NCBI RefSeq assembly: GCF_002027705.1
Contig: NZ_MBTG01000001.1
Coordinates: 62,001-126,000, forward strand
From: Paenibacillus ferrarius
GTDB taxonomy: Bacteria > Bacillota > Bacilli > Paenibacillales > NBRC-103111
DNA length: 64,000 bases
Reading direction: 5' to 3'
Shown: positions 8,487 to 18,250 of the stretch, piece by piece
Layout: each line of letters begins with the position of its first letter
How positions within the stretch are numbered: the stretch's first letter is position 1
The notes under the pieces: model-generated
Databases searched by the model: none
Told to the model about the DNA's origin: nothing
What the model saw: the letters and a program-made list of their open reading frames with translations, nothing else
Made by a program: the position numbers and the translations under genes

Positions 8487-11108
8487 TTATATCAATATCG
8501 CTCCGTATTGTTTAAATACAGCAAGTGTATCAATAAACAACCATGTAACTCCACCATCCGAAGACATTCCAGATGTGTGACTTGGTGGTGTTGAGCCACT
8601 TGTGCCAGCTACGGTACAAGAATATACTTTTCCATTGGATTTGACAATTTGCCCAACCGTATAAGCAGTTGCTGCAATCCAACCAGTTGAACTAGCTGTT
8701 CCTGTTGTTAAACAAACCCAACCCACGTATCCCCCAGAAGTCGGAGCTACGTTATTAATCGTCTGTCCTACTCGAAAATAGCCAGATGAAGGTTCTGCTT
8801 TGTTTTCAATAAGAGGATCATATCCAATAAAATATCCAGCATCTTCTGCAGGTAATGTCATATTAAGAAATTTATTGCTGGCTGATATAAATTCCTTCAT
8901 TGTGCCTTTATGACTATAATATACAAAAGCAAGATTAGGTGATCCAGTATAACTCAAGTTAGATCTTTTGATGGAAAAAGAGAGAGTTGATGGTACAACT
9001 GTGTAATTATTTTTAATCAGATATTGAAATCCAGTAGTGTTAGAGATCTCGATATTGGATCTCTCAAGCTCAATAATACCATAACCATTAGACGTGTTGA
9101 TTTGAGGATCACCAAGAAAATTAATGGTTTTAATAAATATATCTGAATCTGTTACATTTATAGAGGGGTTCTCGGAAGTATTTAAATTTGCTACCCGTAA
9201 TGTAGTGTCTGTGAGTTTGCATTTACTAACAAGAAGTTTAACTGCTTTAGTAGCAACGTTAGATTCCAGAATACAATTCGAAAATTTGCAGTCATTTATT
9301 GTAACCTTTTCTCTCTTGCTTGGGTCGCGACCATAAATCCTTAAATTTGCCAATGAAAAAGAGCAATTAATTAATGTATAACTATTAATTGTAACTATCT
9401 TTTGATTTGTTCCCCTTACATCTAAAGTGCAACCTTCCATTCGATTTACAGATATGGTTGGAAAACCCGAATAATAACTATTGTATTTGAAATGATTATT
9501 TCTGAAAACGTGCATATCGTTGTCATTCAGCGACATGAAGAAATTACCAACGTCAATCAAAGTATTCTTTTCAGCAACTACATGATAACCACCATCGCCA
9601 ACCCAATTACCTGCATTACCGCCTACAATTGTATTGCTACTTATCTCGACATGCGCATTTGAGAAATGAGCTCCCATTAGACCAATAGCGGCAGTAGATT
9701 TCCATATAAAGTTGTTTGTAACTACACCTCTTAGCATAGTGTAGAGATTAATCCCAACATTTCCTGCGTTATATATACGATTGTTTTCGATAGTTGCATT
9801 GTAGATACCACATAGAATTCCGCAGAAACAACCATATATCAGATTATTTCGAATTGTAATTGCATCTCCGAAGAAATCTTCTTGATTAATAGCATAGCGT
9901 GTAGGATCATTGAAAAGTGGTTTACCGTAAATATCTAAACCATTTGCAAGTGGTGTGCCAATATCATGAATAGTGTTATATTGTATGATATTTTCACTAC
10001 CACCGGGCTGTATCCCTCCACGATGATTACCATAAATCTCATTCCACTCAACTAAGTTATGATGTGGATTTAATCCGAATTTCAGATGTATGGCTAGTTG
10101 AGATGATATTGTGCGAGTTGCATCAATTTCTTCATAGAACAAAAACCTATACTTTGCTGCTCCCGAAGGAATAGTCATTGGAGTATAAATTTTTTGATTC
10201 TGAATAGACGTAATGAATGTGTTGTCAGCTCTGTAATAGTAGACCCCAACATCTTTTGTAATTAGTCCTGTCGGTCGTGTGAATCCTTGACCAGTTATTG
10301 AAAATACATTAAAAATTCCAGTAGGAATGGAAATCATTTGAGTGACCAATGTATTTCCCGTTGCTGCCATTACCGCACCAGTATTTTTATCAAGATCATT
10401 CACTGTCAAAATTAATCCAAATTCAGCATATTCAGCAGGAGCAGTAGGCTTAAATCCAATGGAATCTCCCATAAAATGCGCAATCTCACAATGATTAACC
10501 GAACAATGACTCGATCCCATCGTAAATTGAACTCCTGTTGTCCACTCAATTGCTCTTTCAGAAGGATTTGTAAAACTTCTGTGCAACCTTTCCCCAAAAA
10601 TCTTTCCATTTATAATGTGAGAATTATGAGCTGATACAAACACAAAGCTTTGAGCAGGGGAAGGCCATGCCCAAAAGTTTGATGATCCCGATACAGTATC
10701 AAATGGGGATTTAGAGTCTGAAGAGTACAATACCTGAAAAGTTGAACCATTTAAGTCAAGTGTCATATAATCTTTATCGATAACTATTTCTCTAGGATAG
10801 CAAATTGCGTACGAACCAGTGGGCATAACGATATGCCTATAGCCATTACTATAAGCCCACTGTATTGCATTATTAATACCTTGTATATTATTGTCTGCTG
10901 TAATGTAATGAGCATTAACCCAAGGTTTAGCAGGTATTCCTTGGGTTATTCCCCATCGAGAAAGCTCTACGAGATAAGAAATAGCGCTTCGCCCAGTTAA
11001 GGAATTTAAAAAGTCTTGTAACGTTCCGTTGTTTCCCACATCTAACCAAAGTTCATAAGCACTCTTCCCATTAACTCCTGCTATATCAGATGGTTTCTTA
11101 ACAATCAC
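8487..11108 (-). CDS. tailspike/receptor-binding protein with right-handed beta-helix
   Basis: An 873-residue protein starting at GTG 11108. Residues 12-40 contain the motif GKSAYELWLDVGNNGT, shared with the neighbouring fibre gene and probably used for attachment or trimer formation. Residues about 60-720 show many short N-rich repeats (IENNRIYNAG, ITIRNNLIYG) typical of pectate-lyase-like beta helices. The last about 100 residues include GWIAATAYTVGQIVKSNG, which resembles a small carbohydrate-binding (CBM5/12-like) module. The likely role is binding or cutting a cell-surface polysaccharide. Confidence 0.75.
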   Translation of the reverse strand: MIVKKPSDIAGVNGKSAYELWLDVGNNGTLQDFLNSLTGRSAISYLVELSRWGITQGIPAKPWVNAHYITADNNIQGINNAIQWAYSNGYRHIVMPTGSYAICYPREIVIDKDYMTLDLNGSTFQVLYSSDSKSPFDTVSGSSNFWAWPSPAQSFVFVSAHNSHIINGKIFGERLHRSFTNPSERAIEWTTGVQFTMGSSHCSVNHCEIAHFMGDSIGFKPTAPAEYAEFGLILTVNDLDKNTGAVMAATGNTLVTQMISIPTGIFNVFSITGQGFTRPTGLITKDVGVYYYRADNTFITSIQNQKIYTPMTIPSGAAKYRFLFYEEIDATRTISSQLAIHLKFGLNPHHNLVEWNEIYGNHRGGIQPGGSENIIQYNTIHDIGTPLANGLDIYGKPLFNDPTRYAINQEDFFGDAITIRNNLIYGCFCGILCGIYNATIENNRIYNAGNVGINLYTMLRGVVTNNFIWKSTAAIGLMGAHFSNAHVEISSNTIVGGNAGNWVGDGGYHVVAEKNTLIDVGNFFMSLNDNDMHVFRNNHFKYNSYYSGFPTISVNRMEGCTLDVRGTNQKIVTINSYTLINCSFSLANLRIYGRDPSKREKVTINDCKFSNCILESNVATKAVKLLVSKCKLTDTTLRVANLNTSENPSINVTDSDIFIKTINFLGDPQINTSNGYGIIELERSNIEISNTTGFQYLIKNNYTVVPSTLSFSIKRSNLSYTGSPNLAFVYYSHKGTMKEFISASNKFLNMTLPAEDAGYFIGYDPLIENKAEPSSGYFRVGQTINNVAPTSGGYVGWVCLTTGTASSTGWIAATAYTVGQIVKSNGKVYSCTVAGTSGSTPPSHTSGMSSDGGVTWLFIDTLAVFKQYGAILI

Positions 11109-11127
11109 TGTCCATCATCCCACCCCT

Positions 11128-12171
11128 TTATAATCCGTAATACTGCCTTAAAGCTCCACATACTAAGGTTCCAACACGTTTTGTTCCTTCGGATGTCCAG
11201 TGTAATCCATCCGTTAAGTAAGTTTGCTGGTTTTTCTCGTTGTATCCCATATTATTATACATGTCGATCACAGGCAGGTTGTATGCCTGACCGATAGACT
11301 TGACGTTATCACCTATGTCTCTGAGAGCTGTTCTCAAGGTTGTGCCTGTTGTATCAGTCCATGCTCTCGGTGGAGTCATTAAGACGATTCTCAGCTTAGG
11401 GATTCTAGTCAGCAAACCTTCTATGAGCGTTTGGTAGGCACCAAAATAGGTGTTGGTATCAAATGTTGATCCTACTGGTTGAAGTGTACCACGAGTAGCA
11501 GATTCGTCATTTGTACCACCCATGATAGTAACGAGATCAGTTGTTGTAGTTACAGTATCTTTATCCAACCACATACCTGAAGCACCTGACATTCTCTTTC
11601 CCGACACTGCCAGATTAGTAACGATTGGAATGTAATATTGCTCTCTGACGTTATTCCACCATGAGTTACCCTGAGTTAAACTGTCTCCAATCAGTGTCCA
11701 TTCCCCGATGCTCAGATCTGTTCGGTTAAATATAGTTCCACCTCTTACCCCAATTTGGTTAAGCGGGTAGGAAAATGGAAAGACGTTGTTGTTCATGATT
11801 CCGAATGCCACGTAGCCTGCATAAGCTGCAATGTTTGCCGATGTTACTAACTCTATCGTGTTTGCATTGTAACAGACATAATAGAAGGTAGTAATTCCCA
11901 TCTCAGCAGTAAAAGGCTTAGTTCCAGCATTTAACGTTAAGGAAACAGTTGGTGTCCACATGTTATAGGTTGTGAATGATATGGTCTTAGCTGTGAAATC
12001 TACTGCAAATTTTACGTTTCCACCAACGATCAGCTTTGTGGGTGTACTGTTACTTCCACCACCAATTGCTGACCCGTTGAAGGTCATGGATCCTCCACTC
12101 TCGCCAATCTTGTCCAAAGTGGTCTTATTAAATGGAACATAGCTTGACCCGCTAGGTTTTTCAATGGTCAT
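11128..12171 (-). CDS. SGNH/GDSL-family hydrolase, virion-associated
   Basis: A 347-residue protein. The C-terminal two-thirds carry the SGNH blocks: IGDSLTQG (nucleophile Ser), GGTNDES (block III Asn) and DGLHWTSEG (catalytic Asp and His). The N-terminal about 150 residues are a beta-rich attachment domain. Such enzymes on phage tails remove acetyl or other ester groups from surface glycans. It lies between two fibre genes with a strong ribosome site (GGAGGTATG), so it is probably part of the adsorption apparatus. Confidence 0.8.
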   Translation of the reverse strand: MTIEKPSGSSYVPFNKTTLDKIGESGGSMTFNGSAIGGGSNSTPTKLIVGGNVKFAVDFTAKTISFTTYNMWTPTVSLTLNAGTKPFTAEMGITTFYYVCYNANTIELVTSANIAAYAGYVAFGIMNNNVFPFSYPLNQIGVRGGTIFNRTDLSIGEWTLIGDSLTQGNSWWNNVREQYYIPIVTNLAVSGKRMSGASGMWLDKDTVTTTTDLVTIMGGTNDESATRGTLQPVGSTFDTNTYFGAYQTLIEGLLTRIPKLRIVLMTPPRAWTDTTGTTLRTALRDIGDNVKSIGQAYNLPVIDMYNNMGYNEKNQQTYLTDGLHWTSEGTKRVGTLVCGALRQYYGL

Positions 12172-12183
12172 TTGTCATACCTC

Positions 12184-14259
12184 CTACTTTAAGGCGTTAT
12201 AGTTTTGAGTTAACTCTGCGGTAGTTAATACTCTGTTGTAATATCCCATATTTTTAAACAGAGGTTGAGTACCTAAGCTGTTTTGACCGAACATTAAAGG
12301 GGATGTAGATCCGTCTACATAGAAATCTGATGTAATGTTGGACACTGAATGAGCCAAAACATTATCAACGTAAATGTAAATCTTGGTTGCATCTCTCATT
12401 ACTACCACATGGTGATAGGAATTGAAATCCGTCTGAGCCGTTGGATCTACAGCTGCTGGATAATTAGCTGATCCAGCTCCTTGCCCTATTTTCCCAGTTA
12501 AGGTACATTGAAAGTGGTTATCATAAGTGTATTCAAATCTTACAGCTGTGGGGGATACCCTACTAAATAGATGGGTTGCTGCTCCTGCTACAGGTTTGAT
12601 CGTAGCAAATACAGTCCATTGATCAGCGTTGTGGAAATAGGTGTCAGGACTTGGAATAGTTTGCTTAGTAACTGGATTATCCTGATACAGAATCAATGAA
12701 GCATCATTTATTTTACCAGCTGGCGCCGCCGATGGGGTACCATTAACAACTGCACTTTGAGTAGACTCTCCAGCTCCATTTACTGCAGACACTTTATAAG
12801 CATAAGAAGTCCCGTTAGTAAGCCCCGTATCTGTGAGTCCATTTGTTGATGGTGCGCCAATTGATGTACCATCTCGATACAGTTTGTAGGAGGTTGCCCC
12901 TGACGAAACATTCCATGTTACCACGTTTTTAGCATCGCCAGAAACAACGGTCAAACCTGTAGGAGTTGCTGGAATTGCCAGTAGAGGAGTTGAGTTAATA
13001 GCAGAAGACTGAGCCGATTCTCCAGCACTATTCACAGCGGAAACAGTGTAAGAATAAGCCGTTCCATTTATGAGACCATTATCTGTAATAGTGTTTGTAG
13101 CTGGGTTGGAAACCTTAGTTCCACCGCGGTATACATTATATGATGTTGCACCACTGACGGCTGTCCAGTTAAGTGTGACCTGACCATTCCCTGCCGTGGC
13201 AGTAAGTCCAGTTGGAACCAAAGGAATGGTAACGGCTACAGGAGCACCTTTCACATAACATCTAAATGCCACAGTAGTAGCAATGGTGATTGCTGTAAAT
13301 GAGTCGAATCTGTTTTCTACTACTTCTCCAGATGAAACAGCGATTGTGTTTCCATTAATAGTATAAGTTAAAGAGCTTGTTCCATCATTGGATACAACAA
13401 CTCCAAACGAGGATGGAATCGCTCTATTGGTCACAGTAGTTGATCCAATGAAGCAATCTTTGATGACAGCAGTAGCAGCAGCAGTACCAACTCCCGCTCT
13501 TGCCTCAAATGTACTGGATGCTGTTATAGTAACTTGTGTGAATTCATCAAAATGGTCGAGAAACTTTTCTAATGGTTTAATGGGAATGACTATTCCATTA
13601 ACCGAAATAGTTAAATCTGACGTACCTGTATTATTCACATATAACTGATCTGCCTTTTGGGATAGGGTTTTAGTTCCCGTAACCGTCCATGTATCCCTGA
13701 CGATGAACGTACTAAGGTTTAAACTACCTGAACCACCACTTCCAGAAAGGCCTTGAACTCCCTGTAATCCTTGGATACCTTGTTCACCTTTTAATCCTTG
13801 AATACCCTGAATCCCTTGAATCCCCTGATCTCCTTTAAGTCCTTGGATACCTTGGTCGCCTTTTTGCCCCTGAATACCTTGTGAACCTATAGCACCCTGA
13901 ATTCCTTGCGCTCCCTTTAAAGAATCAATAAATTGTTGAGGTGTTCCTGTATTTCCTAAATCTAGCCAGACTTGATATGCACTTTTGCCAGACGCACCAC
14001 TAGAACCGCTACCGCCTACTAATACCCATAAAGATCCACTGTACATTTTAAATGAGTATGGCTCAGATGCTGTGTCAATCCACAAATCGTAGGTTTTAGG
14101 TGAAGTTGGAGGAGTAGGTTGTTTAGGAATTTCTTTTTCTTTTTTTGATATTAAAATATCTAGTAAATCCATATTCTCACCAACAAATACTCTCAAATCT
14201 GCACTATCTGAACTAACTGGTTTTTTAAATCCTAGAGGAGTGAGTTCCAAATTATTCAC
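12184..14259 (-). CDS. modular tail fibre: collagen-like, two fibronectin III and LamG-like domains
   Basis: A 691-residue protein starting at GTG 14259 with only a weak purine-rich site. In order: an N-terminal domain, the GKSAYQVWLDLGNTGT motif near residue 100, collagen-like GxxGIQG repeats up to about residue 170, two beta domains, two fibronectin type III modules (about 345-510; each has a GxxSYxVY/KLYRDG core) and a C-terminal concanavalin/LamG-like lectin domain. The G+C content appears higher than in neighbouring genes because of the repeats. Likely role: long fibre for host recognition. The fibronectin modules are often exchanged between phages. Confidence 0.75.
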   Translation of the reverse strand: MNNLELTPLGFKKPVSSDSADLRVFVGENMDLLDILISKKEKEIPKQPTPPTSPKTYDLWIDTASEPYSFKMYSGSLWVLVGGSGSSGASGKSAYQVWLDLGNTGTPQQFIDSLKGAQGIQGAIGSQGIQGQKGDQGIQGLKGDQGIQGIQGIQGLKGEQGIQGLQGVQGLSGSGGSGSLNLSTFIVRDTWTVTGTKTLSQKADQLYVNNTGTSDLTISVNGIVIPIKPLEKFLDHFDEFTQVTITASSTFEARAGVGTAAATAVIKDCFIGSTTVTNRAIPSSFGVVVSNDGTSSLTYTINGNTIAVSSGEVVENRFDSFTAITIATTVAFRCYVKGAPVAVTIPLVPTGLTATAGNGQVTLNWTAVSGATSYNVYRGGTKVSNPATNTITDNGLINGTAYSYTVSAVNSAGESAQSSAINSTPLLAIPATPTGLTVVSGDAKNVVTWNVSSGATSYKLYRDGTSIGAPSTNGLTDTGLTNGTSYAYKVSAVNGAGESTQSAVVNGTPSAAPAGKINDASLILYQDNPVTKQTIPSPDTYFHNADQWTVFATIKPVAGAATHLFSRVSPTAVRFEYTYDNHFQCTLTGKIGQGAGSANYPAAVDPTAQTDFNSYHHVVVMRDATKIYIYVDNVLAHSVSNITSDFYVDGSTSPLMFGQNSLGTQPLFKNMGYYNRVLTTAELTQNYNALK

Positions 14260-14362
14260 ATCTTTCTATTTTTATTTTAATGAGAACCCCTTATAAAATT
14301 TCCGAAATATCGATTACTTTAGAAGAGGCTCTCTTTTTTGAGAAGCCTATAAAATTACACTT

Positions 14363-14644
14363 TTATTTGATAAACCCAATTGTATTTCTGAGGTATTCTT
14401 CCTCATCTAGCAAATTCTCATCTTCGTCTTGTTTATCACTTAAAAAGCCAATAGCAGGTGACAGGTTGCCACCTTGATCAGCAATCTCTTGATAATCTAG
14501 AGACATAAGATTAGTATCAATTTGAATTGAAGTACTCTTTCTAGCTGCGCATTGGCTAATAAGTTCAAGCAACATATCACACAATGGAAGCACATATCTA
14601 TCCGCGACTACTCCTACAATTAAACCAATAATTAAAAATCCCAT
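14363..14644 (-). CDS. small membrane-anchored protein
   Basis: A 93-residue protein with a hydrophobic N-terminus (MGFLIIGLIVGVVADRYVL) followed by a charged, acidic cytoplasmic-type tail. Strong ribosome site (AGGAGGGATAATTT). Function unknown; in this position it could act in tail assembly or lysis. Confidence 0.55.
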   Translation of the reverse strand: MGFLIIGLIVGVVADRYVLPLCDMLLELISQCAARKSTSIQIDTNLMSLDYQEIADQGGNLSPAIGFLSDKQDEDENLLDEEEYLRNTIGFIK

Positions 14645-14704
14645 AAATTATCCCTCCTGAATATAGAAGGGTAGAGGTCTGCCATTAACGGCATACATGC
14701 CATC

Positions 14705-14941
14705 TTAATATTTCAATTTGTAGTCCATTAATTCAGCCAAACTTTGAATAAGGTGAACAAACACTTTCTTAGTGTTTAACTCTTCAGCTTCTTCAACAAT
14801 CATCTTTAATGCTGCGCGAACTTCTGTAGATGATTTGCATTCATTAATTATTTCCACATAAACGTCAACAAGACTCTCATACTCATCAATTAAGTCAGGT
14901 AAGAGGATAACATTTATTGGGATATTATGGCCATTAGGCAT
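14705..14941 (-). CDS. hypothetical 78-aa helical protein
   Basis: A helical acidic protein with no membrane segment, 4 bases after the phosphoesterase gene and presumably in the same operon. Not recognised. Confidence 0.55.
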   Translation of the reverse strand: MPNGHNIPINVILLPDLIDEYESLVDVYVEIINECKSSTEVRAALKMIVEEAEELNTKKVFVHLIQSLAELMDYKLKY

Positions 14942-14945
14942 ATCA

Positions 14946-16142
14946 TCACTTCACTTTAATGTCATATGAGCATTCAATATTTGACCCATCTAAAATCAAG
15001 AATTTCTGCATAGGTTCAGCATAGAAACGTTTAGAGATTGCATAATCATCTACGCCCATTAAACTGCCCGAAACAATATGTGTTGTACGTCCATGTTCTT
15101 TTACATGGTTATGGTGAATGTGTCCTGAAAACAAGAATTTAGGTATAATACCAAGCATTTGCGGCAATGTTTTCGCAGCAGAACTTACATAATCCAAATC
15201 TCCATGAACATAAACAAACTTTTCACCTTCAACCTCATCGATATAATATCCGTCTGCGTCAATTAAGATTTCAACATTCTTAAAATCCTTCAACCGAGAC
15301 TCTAGATACCAAGGAACTAACTTTTCAAAGTTTTCCTTCATTACAGACTCAGTTTTATTTCCGATTGTTCTAGCATGATTTCCACAGATGTTAATCACTT
15401 TGACTGTATTAAAAATGCCAGAGAATTTAGCAGTCATTTCTGCCAATACCTCTGACACTACTTGAGTTTGTCTAATGACATCTTCAGATGCTTGAACACG
15501 AGAAGAAACATGTATCAGCCCATTAACTTGATCTCCTAGATTAGCAAGAACTAAGTCTGTTACATTATTACGTTCGGCATATGTAAGTGCTTTTGTTGTC
15601 AACTGTTCAACTCTAGAGCGAAACACAGAAGGATTGTATGTATTGAGGCTATTACTAAAATCGGCTCCATAGTGCCAGTCACTTACCAATAAAACAGCTT
15701 TTTTCCCTTTATTGACTATAGAAGGGAAGGGAGGGGTCTGAAAATTTAGTGGTTTTTCATTCTTCAAGCTTGCTATAGATTTGTCGATTTCATTCTTCAA
15801 ATGTTCAAATCGTGCCTGTGCTCTCACAGCATTGGTACGCTCACGTTTTTGATCTCTAAATTGCCAAGTCTTTTTCTCAAGTTCGAGTGTCTTATCTTCG
15901 ATTTCTTGCAAATACTCATTATTGCTTAGTTGAGACTTACTATATTCGACACCACTTTGAAAATTAGTAAACCATTTGCGATATGTAGATTCAGTCCAAT
16001 TTGCTTCAAACTCTTTATTAAGGAGATTGGCTACATCATACCAAGTTTCAATGCCGAGCAATTCGCGGTCACGACAGATTCTGTATTTGTAGTCAATTGG
16101 AGACTCATTTTGCTTTCGTTTGACGTCGGAAGGAGAAGTCAT
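14946..16142 (-). CDS. calcineurin-like metallophosphoesterase (YonJ-like)
   Basis: A 398-residue protein. The N-terminal about 140 residues are helical and charged, with an HTH-like region. The phosphoesterase domain carries the metal-binding blocks LLVSDWHYG, LANLGDQVNG, ICGNHAR, YVHGDLDY and FSGHIHHN. This set is typical of binuclear phosphodiesterases of the Mre11/YfcE type. SPbeta has a similar gene (yonJ) in the RNA-polymerase-proximal cluster. The substrate is unknown; nucleic acid is likely given the neighbours. Confidence 0.8.
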   Translation of the reverse strand: MTSPSDVKRKQNESPIDYKYRICRDRELLGIETWYDVANLLNKEFEANWTESTYRKWFTNFQSGVEYSKSQLSNNEYLQEIEDKTLELEKKTWQFRDQKRERTNAVRAQARFEHLKNEIDKSIASLKNEKPLNFQTPPFPSIVNKGKKAVLLVSDWHYGADFSNSLNTYNPSVFRSRVEQLTTKALTYAERNNVTDLVLANLGDQVNGLIHVSSRVQASEDVIRQTQVVSEVLAEMTAKFSGIFNTVKVINICGNHARTIGNKTESVMKENFEKLVPWYLESRLKDFKNVEILIDADGYYIDEVEGEKFVYVHGDLDYVSSAAKTLPQMLGIIPKFLFSGHIHHNHVKEHGRTTHIVSGSLMGVDDYAISKRFYAEPMQKFLILDGSNIECSYDIKVK

Positions 16143-16147
16143 TCAAA

Positions 16148-16348
16148 TTACTCCTCCTCACCATCTGATTCTAATGGTTTAATAGATGTATCTTCTTTAA
16201 GTGAGAAGGTTGCTTCTTTACCATCGTATTCACGCAATGCTTCAAGAACACTATAAACAAAAATCCCATCTTTCGTTTCTTCGGTGATAGTCATATTATC
16301 GACATCAAGTAAACCTTTGAATGAAACCGAATTATTTCTTTTAGCCAT
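16148..16348 (-). CDS. yonK: YonK-like small protein
   Basis: A 66-residue protein with the pattern SFKGLLDVDNMTITEE...YDGKEATFSLKED, close to my memory of SPbeta YonK, whose structure has been solved but whose function is unknown. It sits between the PhoH-type and phosphoesterase genes as in SPbeta. The symbol rests on sequence resemblance and position. Confidence 0.6.
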   Translation of the reverse strand: MAKRNNSVSFKGLLDVDNMTITEETKDGIFVYSVLEALREYDGKEATFSLKEDTSIKPLESDGEEE

Positions 16349-16383
16349 TTATAAAACATCTCCCTAAAATTATTTTTATTTTT

Positions 16384-17700
16384 TTAAAGCATATCCGCGC
16401 AAAGTTGAGCGAGAGTAGATCTTTCGCCTTTACTTAATGTCATATGTCCTGCTTCTTTTACTTCCTTCATGGTTTCAATAATGTGTGTTAGCCCGTTGGA
16501 AAACTTGTCTAAATAAGGCGAATCAATTTGGTCAGGGTCGCCTAAGAGTACGATTTTACTGCCCTCACCAATACGAGTTGCGATAGTTTTAACTTCATGC
16601 TTATTTAGATTTTGTGCCTCGTCAATAATAATGAACTGATTGGGAATACTGCGTCCGCGAATATATGTTAGTGCTTCAACTTTAATAACATCCTCATATC
16701 CTGTGAGGGTTTTATTTAACTCAGCCTCACTTTTGCAATTGAACAAATGCTCTAAGTTATCATAAATGGGTTGCATCCATGGACGAAGTTTTTCCTCTTT
16801 TTCGCCGGGCAAATATCCAATGTCCTTGCCCATTGGCACGACAGGACGCGCTACAAGGATTCGTGTGTACTTACGATCATCTAATGTCTTTTTAAGCGCA
16901 ACAGCTAACGCAATAAGGGTTTTACCCGTACCTGCCTTGCCAGACAGCGTAACTAGAGGAACAGAGTCATCAAGCAATAGTTCCAAAGCCAGTCTTTGTT
17001 CAACATTACGAGCATTAATCCCAAAGACTTGTTCTTTCTCACTATAGTTGTAGAGAGGAGTCAATTTATTCTTAATCTTTCTGCAAAGAGCACTTTTCCG
17101 TTCATCAAATGATTTTAAAATGAATGAATGATTTTCTGGAAAGTCCTTAAACTCCTTGCTGGCTTTCACCGATTTATCATTATAGAATCCGTCAATGATT
17201 TCATCTTCTACATATAGTGTGCTGAGTCCCTTATATAGCTCATCTTCTGAAGAAACAACTTTATCATGTTGATAATCCTCAGCCCTAACTGAAACAATAT
17301 CCGATTTAATGCGAACCAATGTGTCTTTTGATACCATGATTACTTCTGCATCTGGATTGTCTTCTTTTAGTTGGTGAGCTACTGCAATAATTGCGTTGTC
17401 ATTTTTATCATCTAAAAATGTTTCGAATACTACAGAGTCAGGTTTATGGATTACAACTTTAAGAGTTCCACCATTATCAAGAAAGACACCTTCATGCAAC
17501 ATTCCTCGCTCACGTAGTTTGTCTAACTCTCGGGAAAAGTGTCTTGCATTCAGTCCAATGCCATCCATCAGTTTCTTTTTACTATCTACTTCCTCCAATA
17601 AGACAGAAGGGAGAACTACATCGTGTTCGCCAAATGAGTACATACCTAGTGCGTCATTTAGGATGACATTCGTGTCTAAAACATAAATTTTTCTTCTCAT
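16384..17700 (-). CDS. PIN domain-PhoH ATPase fusion (YlaK-like)
   Basis: A 438-residue protein. The N-terminal PIN-type RNase domain has YVLDTNVIL and DDKNDNAIIAVA acidic residues (about 1-150). The C-terminal PhoH ATPase has Walker A LSGKAGTGKT and Walker B FIIIDEAQNL. Family knowledge: PIN-PhoH proteins are RNA helicase-nucleases. ATG 17700 is preferred over TTG 17706 because GAGGT is then correctly spaced. Next to a phage RNA polymerase it may process or turn over transcripts; that is inference. Confidence 0.88.
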   Translation of the reverse strand: MRRKIYVLDTNVILNDALGMYSFGEHDVVLPSVLLEEVDSKKKLMDGIGLNARHFSRELDKLRERGMLHEGVFLDNGGTLKVVIHKPDSVVFETFLDDKNDNAIIAVAHQLKEDNPDAEVIMVSKDTLVRIKSDIVSVRAEDYQHDKVVSSEDELYKGLSTLYVEDEIIDGFYNDKSVKASKEFKDFPENHSFILKSFDERKSALCRKIKNKLTPLYNYSEKEQVFGINARNVEQRLALELLLDDSVPLVTLSGKAGTGKTLIALAVALKKTLDDRKYTRILVARPVVPMGKDIGYLPGEKEEKLRPWMQPIYDNLEHLFNCKSEAELNKTLTGYEDVIKVEALTYIRGRSIPNQFIIIDEAQNLNKHEVKTIATRIGEGSKIVLLGDPDQIDSPYLDKFSNGLTHIIETMKEVKEAGHMTLSKGERSTLAQLCADML

Positions 17701-17817
17701 AGGCAATTACCTCTCAGGTAAATAGAATGGGGAGGAGAGCAACCACTTTTAAGTGATCGCCCTCTTGGGTTTGCCCTATCAGTGGGCTTGAATATGTACA
17801 ATAGAAGGAATGATTTA

Positions 17818-18093
17818 TTATTTATTTACCGCGTCTTTGACTGCTTTTGCTGGTTTCCATGCAGCATTTTTACTTTCAGGAATTTCGATTTCTGCTCCTG
17901 ATTGAGGGTTTCGCCCTTTACGAGCACTACGTTTACGTGTTTCGAAATTTCCGAAACCAACAAGTTTTACAGAATCGCCAGATGCTAAAGTCTCAGTAAT
18001 GACTTCCAAGGTTGTTTCTAGTGCAAGCGTAACATCTTTTTTAGTCATGTCTGTTTTTTCTACTACTACATTGATAAGTTCGGATTTGTTCAT
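17818..18093 (-). CDS. HU-type histone-like DNA-binding protein
   Basis: A 91-residue protein matching the HU/IHF fold throughout: MNKSELINVVVEK, the central VKLVGFGNFETRKR and a C-terminal GRNPQ/NAAWKPAK segment. It would bend and coat DNA. SPbeta carries an HU gene beside its RNA polymerase gene, as here. Ribosome site AAAGGGAGAT. Confidence 0.95.
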   Translation of the reverse strand: MNKSELINVVVEKTDMTKKDVTLALETTLEVITETLASGDSVKLVGFGNFETRKRSARKGRNPQSGAEIEIPESKNAAWKPAKAVKDAVNK

Positions 18094-18250
18094 TTTAATA
18101 TCTCCCTTTGGATTGTTTTATTTTGTATTTTTCGTATTTCAGTTAAATACTATATGATATTAATAAACCATGTAGCATCACTATCATATGGCAATGATTG
18201 TAGATAGCTGAAAACCTAGTGTTTATAAGGTATTTTTTATTATTTTTACT

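Noticed and set aside
8480-8590. Plus-strand 36-codon frame with AAAGGAG before an ATG, opposite the end of the tailspike gene
   Set aside because: The ribosome-like sequence is convincing, but the frame lies antisense to the conserved carbohydrate-binding end and has no protein-like features.
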